A stretch of 64,000 nt of DNA, taken from Yoonia vestfoldensis DSM 16212 (GTDB lineage: Bacteria > Pseudomonadota > Alphaproteobacteria > Rhodobacterales > Rhodobacteraceae). The stretch covers positions 186,001 to 250,000 of the forward strand of contig NZ_KB907973.1 in assembly GCF_000382265.1 (NCBI RefSeq), given 5' to 3'. This document shows positions 25,182-33,275 of this stretch, in pieces (positions within the stretch are counted from its first letter, which is position 1; each line of letters begins with the position of its first letter). The notes under the pieces were generated by a model, which was not told where the DNA came from, did no database searches, and saw nothing but the letters and a program-made list of their open reading frames with translations. Made by a program: the position numbers and the translations under genes.

Positions 25182-25928
25182 ATGCCACGCATCGCCTATC
25201 AGCTCTATTGCTCACGCAATTTCCCGCCCCTTGCCGACACCATGCGCACGCTGGCCGAGATCGGCTATCGGGATGTCGAAGGCTATGGCGGCCTGCTGGC
25301 GGATACCGACGGGTTGAAGGCCGCCTTGGGTGAAACTGGGCTGCAGATGCCAAGCTGTCATTTCGCGCTCGACATGCTGGAACAGGACAGCGCGGGGGCC
25401 ATCGCCACGGCCAAGGCGCTGGGTATCGGCAAGGTGATCGTGCCTTACCTCAACCCCGAAAGCCGGCCCACCGATACCGCAGGTTGGGCCGCTTTCGGCG
25501 CAAGGCTGGCCGCAGCAGGCAAGCCTGTGCAGGATGCGGGGCTGGTGTTCGGTTGGCACAACCATGCCTTTGAATTGGACCCCACCCCCGAAGGCGATCT
25601 GCCGCTGGACCTGATCGCCGCCGCCTCGCCCGATCTGATGCTGGAGCTTGATCTGGGCTGGGTGCGTGTTGCGGGCCATGATCCGGTGGCTTGGGTCCAG
25701 AAATTCGGGCCCCGCATCACCGCTGTCCACATCAAGGACATCGCCGCCGACGGCACCGCCGTGGACGAGGATGGCTGGGCCGATGTGGGCCATGGCATCA
25801 TGGACTGGGCCGCCATCCACGCCGCGCTGCAAGAGGCGGGTGTCGACCACTATGTCGTCGAACATGACAACCCCAGCGATGACGCCCGTTTCGCCCGCCG
25901 CAGCCTTGCTGCCGTGCACTCATTCTAA
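25182..25928 (+). CDS. Sugar phosphate isomerase/epimerase (AP-endonuclease-2-like TIM barrel)
   Basis: A 248-residue xylose-isomerase-like TIM-barrel protein. Metal and substrate residues are suggested by FGWHNHAFEL, MLELDLGWV, TAVHIKDI and YVVEHDNP. Such proteins isomerise or epimerise keto-sugars, and in several bacterial operons act with Gfo/Idh/MocA oxidoreductases on 3-keto-glycosides. It lies between the GH2 gene and the oxidoreductase with short spacers, and AAAGGAAACG precedes its ATG. The substrate is unknown. Confidence 0.85.
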   Translation: MPRIAYQLYCSRNFPPLADTMRTLAEIGYRDVEGYGGLLADTDGLKAALGETGLQMPSCHFALDMLEQDSAGAIATAKALGIGKVIVPYLNPESRPTDTAGWAAFGARLAAAGKPVQDAGLVFGWHNHAFELDPTPEGDLPLDLIAAASPDLMLELDLGWVRVAGHDPVAWVQKFGPRITAVHIKDIAADGTAVDEDGWADVGHGIMDWAAIHAALQEAGVDHYVVEHDNPSDDARFARRSLAAVHSF

Positions 25929-25938
25929 GGACCATCCC

Positions 25939-27057
25939 ATGACACAGCTTGGCGTCGGCATCATCGGATGCGGCAATATCTCGACCACCTACCTGACATT
26001 CGCACCGATCTTCAAATCTTTGCGGCTGGTGGCGGTGGCGGATATCAACATGGATGCAGCGCGCGCGCGGGCGGCCGAATACGGTCTGCGGGCGGAAAGC
26101 GTCACCGACCTGCTCAAGTCGCCGGATGTCGATGTGGTGGTCAACCTGACCATTCCTGCGGTGCATTTCGCGGTAACAAAGCTGATCCTCGAGGCGGGCA
26201 AACACGCCTATTCCGAAAAGCCGCTGGTCCTGACGCTGGCCGAGGGCGAGGAATTGCGCAATCTGGCGGCTGCCAAGGGGCTGGCCATCGGGTCCGCGCC
26301 CGACACTTTCCTTGGCGGCGCGCATCAACAGGCGCGCGCGGCCATCGATGCGGGCGATGTGGGCCAGATCATCGGCGGCACCTGCCATGTGATGGGCCAC
26401 GGCATGGAGGCTTGGCACCCGAACCCCGATTTCTTTTTCCAGCCGGGGGCGGGCCCCGTGCTGGATATCGGCCCCTATTACATCACCAACCTGATCCAGC
26501 TGATCGGGCCTGTGAAATCGGTGGCGGCCCTTGCCACCGCGACCTTTGCCGAACGCACCATCGGCAATGGCGCGCGCCTTGGCCAAAAGGTGCCTGTCGA
26601 CACGCCCACGAACATCCACGCGCTGCTGGAATTCGCCAATGGCGCGACCGTGACCTTGGGCGCCAGCTGGGACGTCTGGGCGCATCGCCACGCCAATATG
26701 GAACTGTACGGCGAAACCGGATCGCTGTTCATCCCCGACCCCAATTTCTTTGGCGGCACGGTGGAAATCGGCGGACAGGACAAGGCAATCACGGCGCTGC
26801 CTGCATGGGACCACCCGTTCCGCATCCCCAATCAGGACGACCGCGCCAATTACCGCTGCGCGGGGCTGGCCGATATGGCCACAGCAGTGACGGAAGGCCG
26901 CGCGCATCGCTGCAACATCGACCTTGCCGTTCATGCGGTGGATGTGATGACCGGCATCCTGCGCGCAGGCGAAGAACGGCGGTTCATCGACATGACCACG
27001 ACCTGCGATCGTCCCGCAGCGCTGTCGCCCGATCAGGCGCGCGCGCTGCTGGTTTGA
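25939..27057 (+). CDS. Gfo/Idh/MocA-family oxidoreductase
   Basis: A 372-residue NAD(P)-dependent sugar dehydrogenase. VGIIGCGNIS at the N-terminus is the Rossmann motif, YSEKPL the catalytic EKP motif, and GPVLDIGPYYITNLIQLIGP carries the conserved active-site GxxxDxGxxY/H. It starts 10 bases after the isomerase stop and closes the operon. It may oxidise or reduce a sugar released from the imported saccharide. Confidence 0.92.
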   Translation: MTQLGVGIIGCGNISTTYLTFAPIFKSLRLVAVADINMDAARARAAEYGLRAESVTDLLKSPDVDVVVNLTIPAVHFAVTKLILEAGKHAYSEKPLVLTLAEGEELRNLAAAKGLAIGSAPDTFLGGAHQQARAAIDAGDVGQIIGGTCHVMGHGMEAWHPNPDFFFQPGAGPVLDIGPYYITNLIQLIGPVKSVAALATATFAERTIGNGARLGQKVPVDTPTNIHALLEFANGATVTLGASWDVWAHRHANMELYGETGSLFIPDPNFFGGTVEIGGQDKAITALPAWDHPFRIPNQDDRANYRCAGLADMATAVTEGRAHRCNIDLAVHAVDVMTGILRAGEERRFIDMTTTCDRPAALSPDQARALLV

Positions 27058-27076
27058 TGATCCGTCGCCGCCAGTT

Positions 27077-27247
27077 TCAGGCGGCGACGGATTTGCGCCC
27101 GCGGTCCCGCGCCATTTTGGCACGGCGATTGAAATCGTTGCGCAGGGCTTCGCAGATGATCCTTCGGATCTCTGTATCGTCTCGGCCGCCCAGATGTTGC
27201 AGGGCGTCCATGATTTCGGGCGGAAGGCCAAGGATGATGTGTTTCAT
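27077..27247 (-). CDS. Small ribbon-helix-helix-like protein
   Basis: A 56-residue frame starting MKHIILGLPPEIMDALQHLG, followed by GRDDTEIRRIICEALRND and a very basic tail. The layout (a short strand, a helix, a turn and a second helix ending in NDFNRR) resembles a CopG/Arc-type DNA-binding protein. The frame is closed by TGA and is preceded by a short AAACGGGGTC sequence. It lies alone between the oxidoreductase and rlmN genes. Whether it regulates either is unknown. Confidence 0.6.
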   Translation of the reverse strand: MKHIILGLPPEIMDALQHLGGRDDTEIRRIICEALRNDFNRRAKMARDRGRKSVAA

Positions 27248-27298
27248 GACCCCGTTTCACCATGAATTGGTGAAAATTTCGTTAGCCATGAATGAAAA

Positions 27299-28474
27299 TC
27301 AGAGCCTGGCTTCCTGTGCAATCTGGGCCTTGGATTTGCGCGCGCGCTCCGTCGCGGATTTCAACTGGCCACAGGCGGCCATGATATCTTCGCCCCTCGG
27401 GGTGCGGATGGGCGAGGCATAGCCCGCCTTGTAGATGATGTCGGCAAAGGCGCGGATCCGGTTGTTCGACGACCGCTTGTAAGACGCGCCGGGCCATTCG
27501 TTGAACGGAATGAGGTTGATCTTGGCGGGGATGCCGTCGATCAGCTTGATCAGGCGGCGCGCATCGGCGTCGCTGTCGTTGACGCCGTCGAGCATCACAT
27601 ATTCGAACGTGATCCGTTCCGAATTGCTGACCTTGGGATAGCTGCGCAGGGCGTCAAGCAGGTCCGCGATCGGCCAGCGCTTGTTGATCGGGACCAGCTT
27701 GTCGCGCACCTCGTCCGTCGTCGCATGGAAGGAAATCGCGAGTTGGCAGCCGATTTCCTGTGCCGTACGCGCGATTTCCGGCACGACACCGGATGTCGAC
27801 AGCGTGATCCGGCGGCGCGACAACTGGATGCCATGCGGGTCCATCGCGATCTTCATCGCGTCGCGGACGTTCTCGAAATTGTACAAAGGCTCGCCCATGC
27901 CCATGAGCACGATATTGGACAACAGCCGTGTTTCATCCTTGGGCGCGCCCTGCACAGGCCATTCGCCCAGATCGTCCCGCGCGACCATGACCTGCCCGAT
28001 AATCTCGGCGGCGGTCAGGTTGCGCACCAGTTTCTGCGTGCCGGTATGGCAGAACGAACAGGTCAGTGTGCAACCGACCTGCGACGAAATACAAAGCGTG
28101 CCACGGTCGGTTTCGGGGATATAGACAACCTCGACCTCGTGGCCGCCCGCGATGCGTACCAGGTACTTGCGCGTTCCGTCGCTGCTGACCTGACGGGTCA
28201 CAACCTCTGGCACGGTCATGACAAAGTTTTCGGCCAGCATGGCGCGATATTCTTTCGCCAGGTTGGTCATCAGCGCGAAATCGCGCACGCCCCAATGATA
28301 GATCCATTGCCAGATCTGGCCCACGCGCATTTTCGCCTGCTTTTCCGGCGTTCCGACCGCGATCAGCGCATCGTGCATCGCATCGCGGGTCATACCGACA
28401 AGGTTCGGCAGACCGTCCGGCACCTTGCGCGGAATGGTCAGCACGTCTTGCGTGATCGGGGCTTGGGCGTCCAT
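27299..28474 (-). CDS. rlmN: Dual-specificity 23S rRNA/tRNA methyltransferase RlmN
   Basis: A 391-residue radical SAM enzyme. The cluster-binding Cys135, Cys139 and Cys142 lie in [29 protein letters not shown] and [12 protein letters not shown] are typical SAM-contacting blocks, and [14 protein letters not shown] carries the C-terminal catalytic Cys. It methylates C2 of A2503 in 23S rRNA and A37 of some tRNAs. The ATG at 28474 gives the standard length. Element copy B lies about 70 bases upstream. Confidence 0.96.
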   Translation of the reverse strand: MDAQAPITQDVLTIPRKVPDGLPNLVGMTRDAMHDALIAVGTPEKQAKMRVGQIWQWIYHWGVRDFALMTNLAKEYRAMLAENFVMTVPEVVTRQVSSDGTRKYLVRIAGGHEVEVVYIPETDRGTLCISSQVGCTLTCSFCHTGTQKLVRNLTAAEIIGQVMVARDDLGEWPVQGAPKDETRLLSNIVLMGMGEPLYNFENVRDAMKIAMDPHGIQLSRRRITLSTSGVVPEIARTAQEIGCQLAISFHATTDEVRDKLVPINKRWPIADLLDALRSYPKVSNSERITFEYVMLDGVNDSDADARRLIKLIDGIPAKINLIPFNEWPGASYKRSSNNRIRAFADIIYKAGYASPIRTPRGEDIMAACGQLKSATERARKSKAQIAQEARL

Positions 28475-28544
28475 GATGGGTCTTTCTGGCAGGATATCCC
28501 CGCCATATAGGCGAAAGGGCCGGTTTCCACAAGAAAACCGCCCC

Positions 28545-28577
28545 CATCTTCCGAGTATAAATATCCCCGCCGGAGGC
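28545..28577 (-). repeat. Dispersed intergenic element, copy B (variant 1)
   Basis: On the minus strand this reads GCCTCCGGCGGGGATATTT, then ATACTCGGAAGATG, matching copies A, D1 and D2. It sits 23 bases after the stop of the IalB-like gene, in the same orientation as that gene, and upstream of rlmN. Confidence 0.75.
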
Positions 28578-28599
28578 AAGGATGTTTTTTACAGATCCA

Positions 28600-29130
28600 T
28601 CAACCCGCGCAGCGGCTTGCCGCTTCGTCCACAGCGGCGGTGAACCCGATCAGGCTAAAGCGGTCGCTGGTCTGCGTGCCGCGCGACGACCGGCCGACGA
28701 CCGTGGCATCAGCGCCCCGCTTCATCGCGGCGACAATACTGGCGTCATCGGCGGCAGAGGCGGGCCATGCGAAATTGCCCTCGGTGAACAATTCATAGGT
28801 TGTCTCGCCGATCCGTATCGTCACGACCGATCCGGGGGCAAACGGATAGCCGCCCGCAAACATTACCTGCCCTGCGATACTGTCGCCGGGGCGATAAAAG
28901 ATGATCAGCTGGATATCGCCACGGTTCACATCGACCGCGTTCCCGTCGCGGGTGTTGATCGTCTCGACGGGGGCGGACACCGCCCAGCATTCACGCGGGC
29001 TTGCCTCGACATAAACCGCCCAGTCCGATGTCGCCGCGACGCGGTTTTCGCTCTGTTCTTGTGCCGTCGCCATGCCAGCCAGCATCATCGCCGCCAGCAA
29101 TCCGCCCATCTTCATCGTTTTCAAGATCAT
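28600..29130 (-). CDS. Invasion-associated locus B (IalB) family protein
   Basis: A 176-residue exported protein. A signal peptide (KMGGLLAAMMLAGMATAQ) precedes a domain with SDWAVYVEASPRECWAVS, YRPGDSIAGQVMFAGGYPF and GTQTSDRFSLIGFTAAVDEA. These are the usual IalB-family segments; the protein is common in Rhodobacterales and its role there is not established. Starts at 29130 or 29115 are both possible. It is divergent from the asparaginase gene. Confidence 0.85.
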   Translation of the reverse strand: MILKTMKMGGLLAAMMLAGMATAQEQSENRVAATSDWAVYVEASPRECWAVSAPVETINTRDGNAVDVNRGDIQLIIFYRPGDSIAGQVMFAGGYPFAPGSVVTIRIGETTYELFTEGNFAWPASAADDASIVAAMKRGADATVVGRSSRGTQTSDRFSLIGFTAAVDEAASRCAG

Positions 29131-29330
29131 CCTGTCGTCTCCAAACCGTCTTTGCCTCTGGACGTCCATCTGCACGCCCCAGATGCATCTTGCGGCACCC
29201 TTTTGGCTGGCAGGCACGTCTCTAACCCGATACGCTGACAGCTATCAAGAAAAAGCGCCTCTGGGAAACCCCCGAAAATTGCACTCGGCAAAGTAGCGCA
29301 GTAAAGGCACCGTTCTAAAAAAGGCAAAAC

Positions 29331-30320
29331 ATGATACATCCTGTTGATCTGGTCGAAGTCTGGCGCGGCGACCTGTGCGAAAGCCTGCATCAGGGCCATG
29401 CCGTCGTTTGCGACGACACAGGCGCAATCGTGCAGGCCTGGGGAAACCCGCAAGCGGTCATCTATCCGCGATCGTCCTGCAAGATGCTGCAGGCGCTGCC
29501 CTTGATGGAAAGCGGCGCAGGCGCGCATCTGAAGGGCGAACAGCTGGCACTGGCCTGCGCCTCGCATGAAGGTGCGCCGCTCCATGTGTCGATGGTGGGC
29601 GACTGGCTCGCCGATCTGGGGCTGGGGGACGATGATTTCCGCTGCGGTCCGCAGGCGTCGCGCGACAAGGACCTTTATCTGTCGATGATCCGCGCGCACC
29701 GCGAACCTTGCCGTATCCACAACAACTGTTCGGGCAAACATGCGGGTTTCCTGACGCTGACCAAGCATTTGCACGCAGGGCCTGAATATACCGAGATCGA
29801 CCATCCGGTGCAGGTCGCCTGCAAATCCGCCTTCGAGGAAGTCACGCAGGAAACCAGCCCCGGCTACGGGATCGACGGTTGCACCGCCCCCAACCATGCC
29901 TGCACGGTCCACGGCCTTGCGCGCGCGATGGCGTTTTTCGCCTCGGCGCGGGACCGCCACGACACCCGCAGCACGGCGGCGCAGAAACTGACCGACGCGA
30001 TGATGGCCTTTCCCGAACTCGTCGCAGGGCAGGGCCGGGCCTGTACGGAGCTGATGCGCGCGATGGATGGCAAGGTCGCAGTGAAAACCGGGGCCGAGGG
30101 CGTGTTCATCGCGATCATCCCTGAAAAGCGGCTGGGCGTCGCGCTCAAGATCACTGATGGTGCCACGCGCGCCAGCGAATGCGCGATGGCCGCCATTCTG
30201 GTCAAGCTTGGCGTTCTGAACGCCGCGCATCCCGCGGCAAAGGCGCGGATGACGCCGCCCGTGCTGAACTGGGATGGCCGCGTGACGGGCCATATCACGC
30301 CGACCGCCGCCCTTCTTTGA
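29331..30320 (+). CDS. ansA: L-asparaginase, Rhizobium etli type
   Basis: A 329-residue protein of PF06089. Conserved segments include YPRSSCK (45-51) with the serine-lysine pairs, NNCSGKHAGFL, GIDGCTAPN and KTGAEGVFIAII. This family is unrelated to the E. coli AnsA/AnsB enzymes and contains no signal peptide, so it is a cytoplasmic asparagine-degrading enzyme. It begins a plus-strand run with exonuclease III and an oxidoreductase. Confidence 0.9.
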   Translation: MIHPVDLVEVWRGDLCESLHQGHAVVCDDTGAIVQAWGNPQAVIYPRSSCKMLQALPLMESGAGAHLKGEQLALACASHEGAPLHVSMVGDWLADLGLGDDDFRCGPQASRDKDLYLSMIRAHREPCRIHNNCSGKHAGFLTLTKHLHAGPEYTEIDHPVQVACKSAFEEVTQETSPGYGIDGCTAPNHACTVHGLARAMAFFASARDRHDTRSTAAQKLTDAMMAFPELVAGQGRACTELMRAMDGKVAVKTGAEGVFIAIIPEKRLGVALKITDGATRASECAMAAILVKLGVLNAAHPAAKARMTPPVLNWDGRVTGHITPTAALL

Positions 30321-30341
30321 TTTGCTGATAGAAAGCCTGCC

Positions 30342-31130
30342 ATGCCCTTTACCCTTGCCACTTGGAACATCAACTCGGTCCGCCTGCGCGAAGAGCTTGT
30401 ACTGCAATTGCTGCGCGACGAATCCCCCGACATCCTGTGCCTGCAGGAATGCAAGAGCCCGGTTGACCTGATCCCCGTCGCGCAGTTTCAGGCGCTGGGA
30501 TACACCCACATGGTCGCGCGCGGGCAGAAGGGGTATAACGGTGTCGCCATCATCTCCAAGCTCCCGCTGGAGGAGGCCGGGGCCGAGGATTACGCAGGGC
30601 TGGGCCATGCCCGCCATGTCGCGGCGCGTTTGGAAAACGGCGTGACGATCCACAACCATTATATCCCCGCTGGCGGCGATATCCCCGACCGCGAGGTGAA
30701 TGCCAAATTCGGCAACAAGCTGGATTACCTGACCGACATGCGCGACGCTTATCACGAGATGAAGCCTGAAAAGGCGATCCTTGTCGGCGATCTGAACATC
30801 GCCCCGCGCGAAGATGATGTCTGGAACCACAAGGCGCTGCTGAAGGTGGTCAGCCACACGCCCATCGAAGTCGATCATTTCGGGCAGGTGATGGACGCGG
30901 GCGGCTGGGTTGACGTGACGCGACAGGACATCCCGCAGGGCAATCTTTACAGCTGGTGGTCCTACCGATCACCTGATTGGGATGCCGCCGACAAGGGCCG
31001 CAGGCTTGATCATGTCTGGGCGACACCCGACATCAGTGGGGCGGCACACGGTTCGCGTGTGTTGCGTCATGTGCGTGGCTGGGACAAACCCAGCGACCAC
31101 GCCCCTGTATTTGCGAGCTTTGATCTATGA
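30342..31130 (+). CDS. xth: Exodeoxyribonuclease III
   Basis: A 262-residue AP endonuclease/exonuclease of the Xth family. TLATWNINSVRLR and LCLQECK carry the metal-binding Asn and Glu, LVGDLNIAPRE the catalytic Asp-Asn pair, and WDKPSDHAPVFASF the catalytic His. It repairs abasic sites and removes 3' blocks. It lies 21 bases after ansA and overlaps the next start by ATGA. Confidence 0.95.
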   Translation: MPFTLATWNINSVRLREELVLQLLRDESPDILCLQECKSPVDLIPVAQFQALGYTHMVARGQKGYNGVAIISKLPLEEAGAEDYAGLGHARHVAARLENGVTIHNHYIPAGGDIPDREVNAKFGNKLDYLTDMRDAYHEMKPEKAILVGDLNIAPREDDVWNHKALLKVVSHTPIEVDHFGQVMDAGGWVDVTRQDIPQGNLYSWWSYRSPDWDAADKGRRLDHVWATPDISGAAHGSRVLRHVRGWDKPSDHAPVFASFDL

Positions 31131-32152
31131 CACTTCCCACAACGATGCGCGCCCTTGTGCAATTGCACGATGGCTATGCCGGCACCCAGACCGGCCCCGA
31201 CCTTGCCGATCCTGCGCCTTTTGTCGCCCTGCGGGACATTCCCGTGCCAACCCCCGGCAAAGGGCAGGCGCTGATTAAGGTGAAACTGGCCGCCGTGAAC
31301 CCATCGGATATCCATTTCATCAAGGGTGAATACGGCCAGCCGCGTGTGGCAGGCCAGCCTGCTGGTTTCGAAGGCGTGGGCGAAGTTGTCGCCGGTGACA
31401 CGCCGCTGGTAGGCCAGCGCGTCAGTTTCTTTGCCGGTGCTTCGGGCACATGGGCCGAATATGCGATGACCGACATCAGCGGGCTGATCCCCTGCCGCCC
31501 CGATCTGGCGGATGTGGATGCCGCAGGGCAGTTGGTGAACCCGCTGACCGCGATTGCGATGTTCGATCTCGTCAAGGACAGCGGTGCGGACAGTTTCGTG
31601 CTGAACGCTGCTGGTTCTCAACTGGGCAAGCTGCTGATCGCCTTGGGTCGGGATCATGGGATAGCACCCATCGCCGTTGTACGCCGTGCGGAACAGGCCG
31701 ATGCCTTGCGCGCGCTGGGCGCGGCGGATGTGATCGTAACGGGCGCGGCTGATCCGCTGGATCAGGCGCGCGCCGTCTTCAAGACCCGCAAGCCGCGCAT
31801 CCTGCTCGATGCCGTCGGTGACCAGTTCACCGCCGATCTCTTTTTTGCTATGCCGGGTGGCGCGCGTTGGGTCAATTACGGCAAATTGTCCACCGATGCG
31901 CCGAAAATCGCCGAGCTTGGGCAGATGATCTTTCAAGGCAAGCGAATCGAAGGTTTCTGGCTGACGCGCTGGATGAAAGAGGTCGACCCCGCGCTCATCC
32001 CTGCGGCCTTCGCGACCATTCAGGACCGTTTCGTCACAGGGGCATGGACCACCGATGTCGCGGGCATCGTGCCCTTGTCGGACGCGATGACGAAGCTGCC
32101 GGAGGTTCTGGCAAAGCCGGATGGCAAGGCGTTTATCGACCCGACCGCGTGA
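31127..32152 (+). CDS. Zinc-independent MDR-family quinone oxidoreductase-like protein
   Basis: A 341-residue medium-chain dehydrogenase/reductase. The GroES-like N-terminal half has KVKLAAVNPSDIHFIKGEYG and the Rossmann half begins VLNAAGSQLGKLLIALG. The cysteine zinc ligands of alcohol dehydrogenases are missing, so it resembles quinone oxidoreductases and 2-enoyl thioester reductases. Its start overlaps the xth stop. The physiological substrate is not evident. Confidence 0.87.
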   Translation: MTLPTTMRALVQLHDGYAGTQTGPDLADPAPFVALRDIPVPTPGKGQALIKVKLAAVNPSDIHFIKGEYGQPRVAGQPAGFEGVGEVVAGDTPLVGQRVSFFAGASGTWAEYAMTDISGLIPCRPDLADVDAAGQLVNPLTAIAMFDLVKDSGADSFVLNAAGSQLGKLLIALGRDHGIAPIAVVRRAEQADALRALGAADVIVTGAADPLDQARAVFKTRKPRILLDAVGDQFTADLFFAMPGGARWVNYGKLSTDAPKIAELGQMIFQGKRIEGFWLTRWMKEVDPALIPAAFATIQDRFVTGAWTTDVAGIVPLSDAMTKLPEVLAKPDGKAFIDPTA

Positions 32153-32211
32153 TCCGGCATTGCCATCACGGTGTATTTCCGCCAAAGGAGCGGCTTGCCC
32201 TCTCGGATTTG

Positions 32212-32240
32212 TTGAAAAATGGCAGGGCGATTGCTAGTTT
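32212..32240 (+). promoter_or_regulatory. Candidate rsfS promoter
   Basis: TTGAAA at 32212-32217 and TAGTTT at 32235-32240 are separated by 17 bases and lie about 50 bases before the possible leader frame. The surrounding A+T-rich stretch is unusual for this chromosome. Assignment is by inspection only. Confidence 0.4.
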
Positions 32241-32289
32241 ATAGCTATGCCCTGCGCCGAGGCTTTGTCGGCGCCAACCTAGGAGGACA

Positions 32290-32358
32290 ATGCACTGTCT
32301 CTTTCTCCATCGGCTGCACCGGCAGCCAACACCGGAGCCCATGCCATGCAGGCTCTGA
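32290..32358 (+). CDS. Possible 22-residue leader peptide overlapping the rsfS start
   Basis: An ATG at 32290 follows AGGAGG with three bases between. The frame encodes 22 residues, starting MHCLFLHRLHRQPTP, and ends at TGA 32356-32358, 13 bases inside rsfS in another frame. A perfect hairpin GGCTGC-ACCG-GCAGCC (32312-32327) lies inside it. The overlap would couple ribosome movement on the leader to rsfS translation. The short Shine-Dalgarno spacing is a weakness, and the AGGAGG may serve another purpose. Confidence 0.35.
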   Translation: MHCLFLHRLHRQPTPEPMPCRL

Positions 32359-32702
32359 ACACCGTGAACAGCGAAACCATTCTGGCGGCTGTCCTGCAAT
32401 CCCTCGATGATGACAAAGGCGAAGACATCGTGCAGATCAATCTGCGCGGAAAGTCGGAAATGGGTGACTACATGGTCATCGCATCCGGCCGGTCGACGCG
32501 TCAGGTCTCGGCGATGGCTGAAAAGCTCACGGACAAGCTCAAGCAGGACCTTGGCATCATCTCCAAGACCGAAGGCAAGGATATCGGCGATTGGGTGCTG
32601 GTGGATACCGGCGACGTGATCGTTCACATCTTCCGCCCCGAAGTGCGCGAGTTCTACCAGCTTGAAAAGATGTGGCAGCCGGGCAAAGTCGCCGCCGGCT
32701 GA
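32346..32702 (+). CDS. rsfS: Ribosome silencing factor RsfS
   Basis: A 118-residue RsfS/Iojap protein: ILAAVLQSLDDDKGEDIVQI, MGDYMVIASGRSTRQVSAMA, GDWVLVDTGDVIVHIFRPEVREFY and a YQLEKMW end. It binds ribosomal protein uL14 and blocks subunit joining in stationary phase. GGAG precedes the ATG at 32346 by eight bases. It overlaps rlmH by one base (TGATG). Confidence 0.94.
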   Translation: MQALNTVNSETILAAVLQSLDDDKGEDIVQINLRGKSEMGDYMVIASGRSTRQVSAMAEKLTDKLKQDLGIISKTEGKDIGDWVLVDTGDVIVHIFRPEVREFYQLEKMWQPGKVAAG

Positions 32703-33172
32703 TGCGCGTCCAGATTTGCGCCGTGGGCCGGCTGCGGCAGGGCCCGGAGCGCGAATTGTACGACGACTACCTGACCCGGTTCGACCGGACAGGACGGGCC
32801 TTGGCCCTTGGCCCCGCGCAACTGATCGAGGTCGAGCACAAGAAGGGTGGTGGCATGGTGGCGGAAGCCGCATTGCTGCGCCGCACGGTGCCGGATGGCG
32901 CGATGATCTGCACGCTCGATGAACGTGGCAAGGTGATGAGTTCACCGCAGTTTGCCGACCTTCTGGCGCTGTGGCGCGATCAGGGGCGGCAGGACGTGGC
33001 CTTTGTGATCGGTGGCGCGGACGGGATCGATCCCGCCCTGCGCGCGGATGCGGATGCTTCCTTGAGTTTCGGTGCGATGGTCTGGCCGCATATGCTGGTG
33101 CGGGTGATGCTGGCCGAACAGCTGTACCGTGCAGCGTCGATCCTTTCGGGCGGGCCGTATCACAGACTTTGA
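32702..33172 (+). CDS. rlmH: 23S rRNA pseudouridine-1915 N3-methyltransferase RlmH
   Basis: A 156-residue SPOUT methyltransferase, the family's normal length. MRVQICAVGRL, CTLDERGKVMSSPQFAD, FVIGGADGID and the trefoil-knot SFGAMVWPHMLVRVMLAEQLYRAASILSG region with YHRL ending are all characteristic. It methylates pseudouridine 1915 in the 23S rRNA. The rsfS-rlmH pair is a common bacterial arrangement. Confidence 0.96.
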   Translation: MRVQICAVGRLRQGPERELYDDYLTRFDRTGRALALGPAQLIEVEHKKGGGMVAEAALLRRTVPDGAMICTLDERGKVMSSPQFADLLALWRDQGRQDVAFVIGGADGIDPALRADADASLSFGAMVWPHMLVRVMLAEQLYRAASILSGGPYHRL

Positions 33173-33173
33173 T

Positions 33174-33209
33174 GCGCTCCGCGCGGGGAGTATTTTTGGA
33201 AAAAAGAAG
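33174..33209 (+). repeat. Dispersed intergenic element, copy C (variant 2, degenerate left end)
   Basis: GCGCTCCGCGCGGGGAGTAT followed by TTTTGGAAAAAAGAAG begins two bases after the rlmH stop. Its right part, GAGTATTTTTGGAAA-AAGAAG, matches copy E at 62514, while the left CCTCCGGCGGG is altered. Confidence 0.6.
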
Positions 33210-33275
33210 TTGCCTGTCGGGTTGGCGCTGGACTGATCCGGCGGTATGACACGCGGGCAAGTGAAGGAGTCCTCC

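Noticed and set aside
29127-30878. Long minus-strand frame opposite ansA and xth
   Set aside because: Both plus-strand genes are intact and recognisable, so the opposite frame is a shadow.
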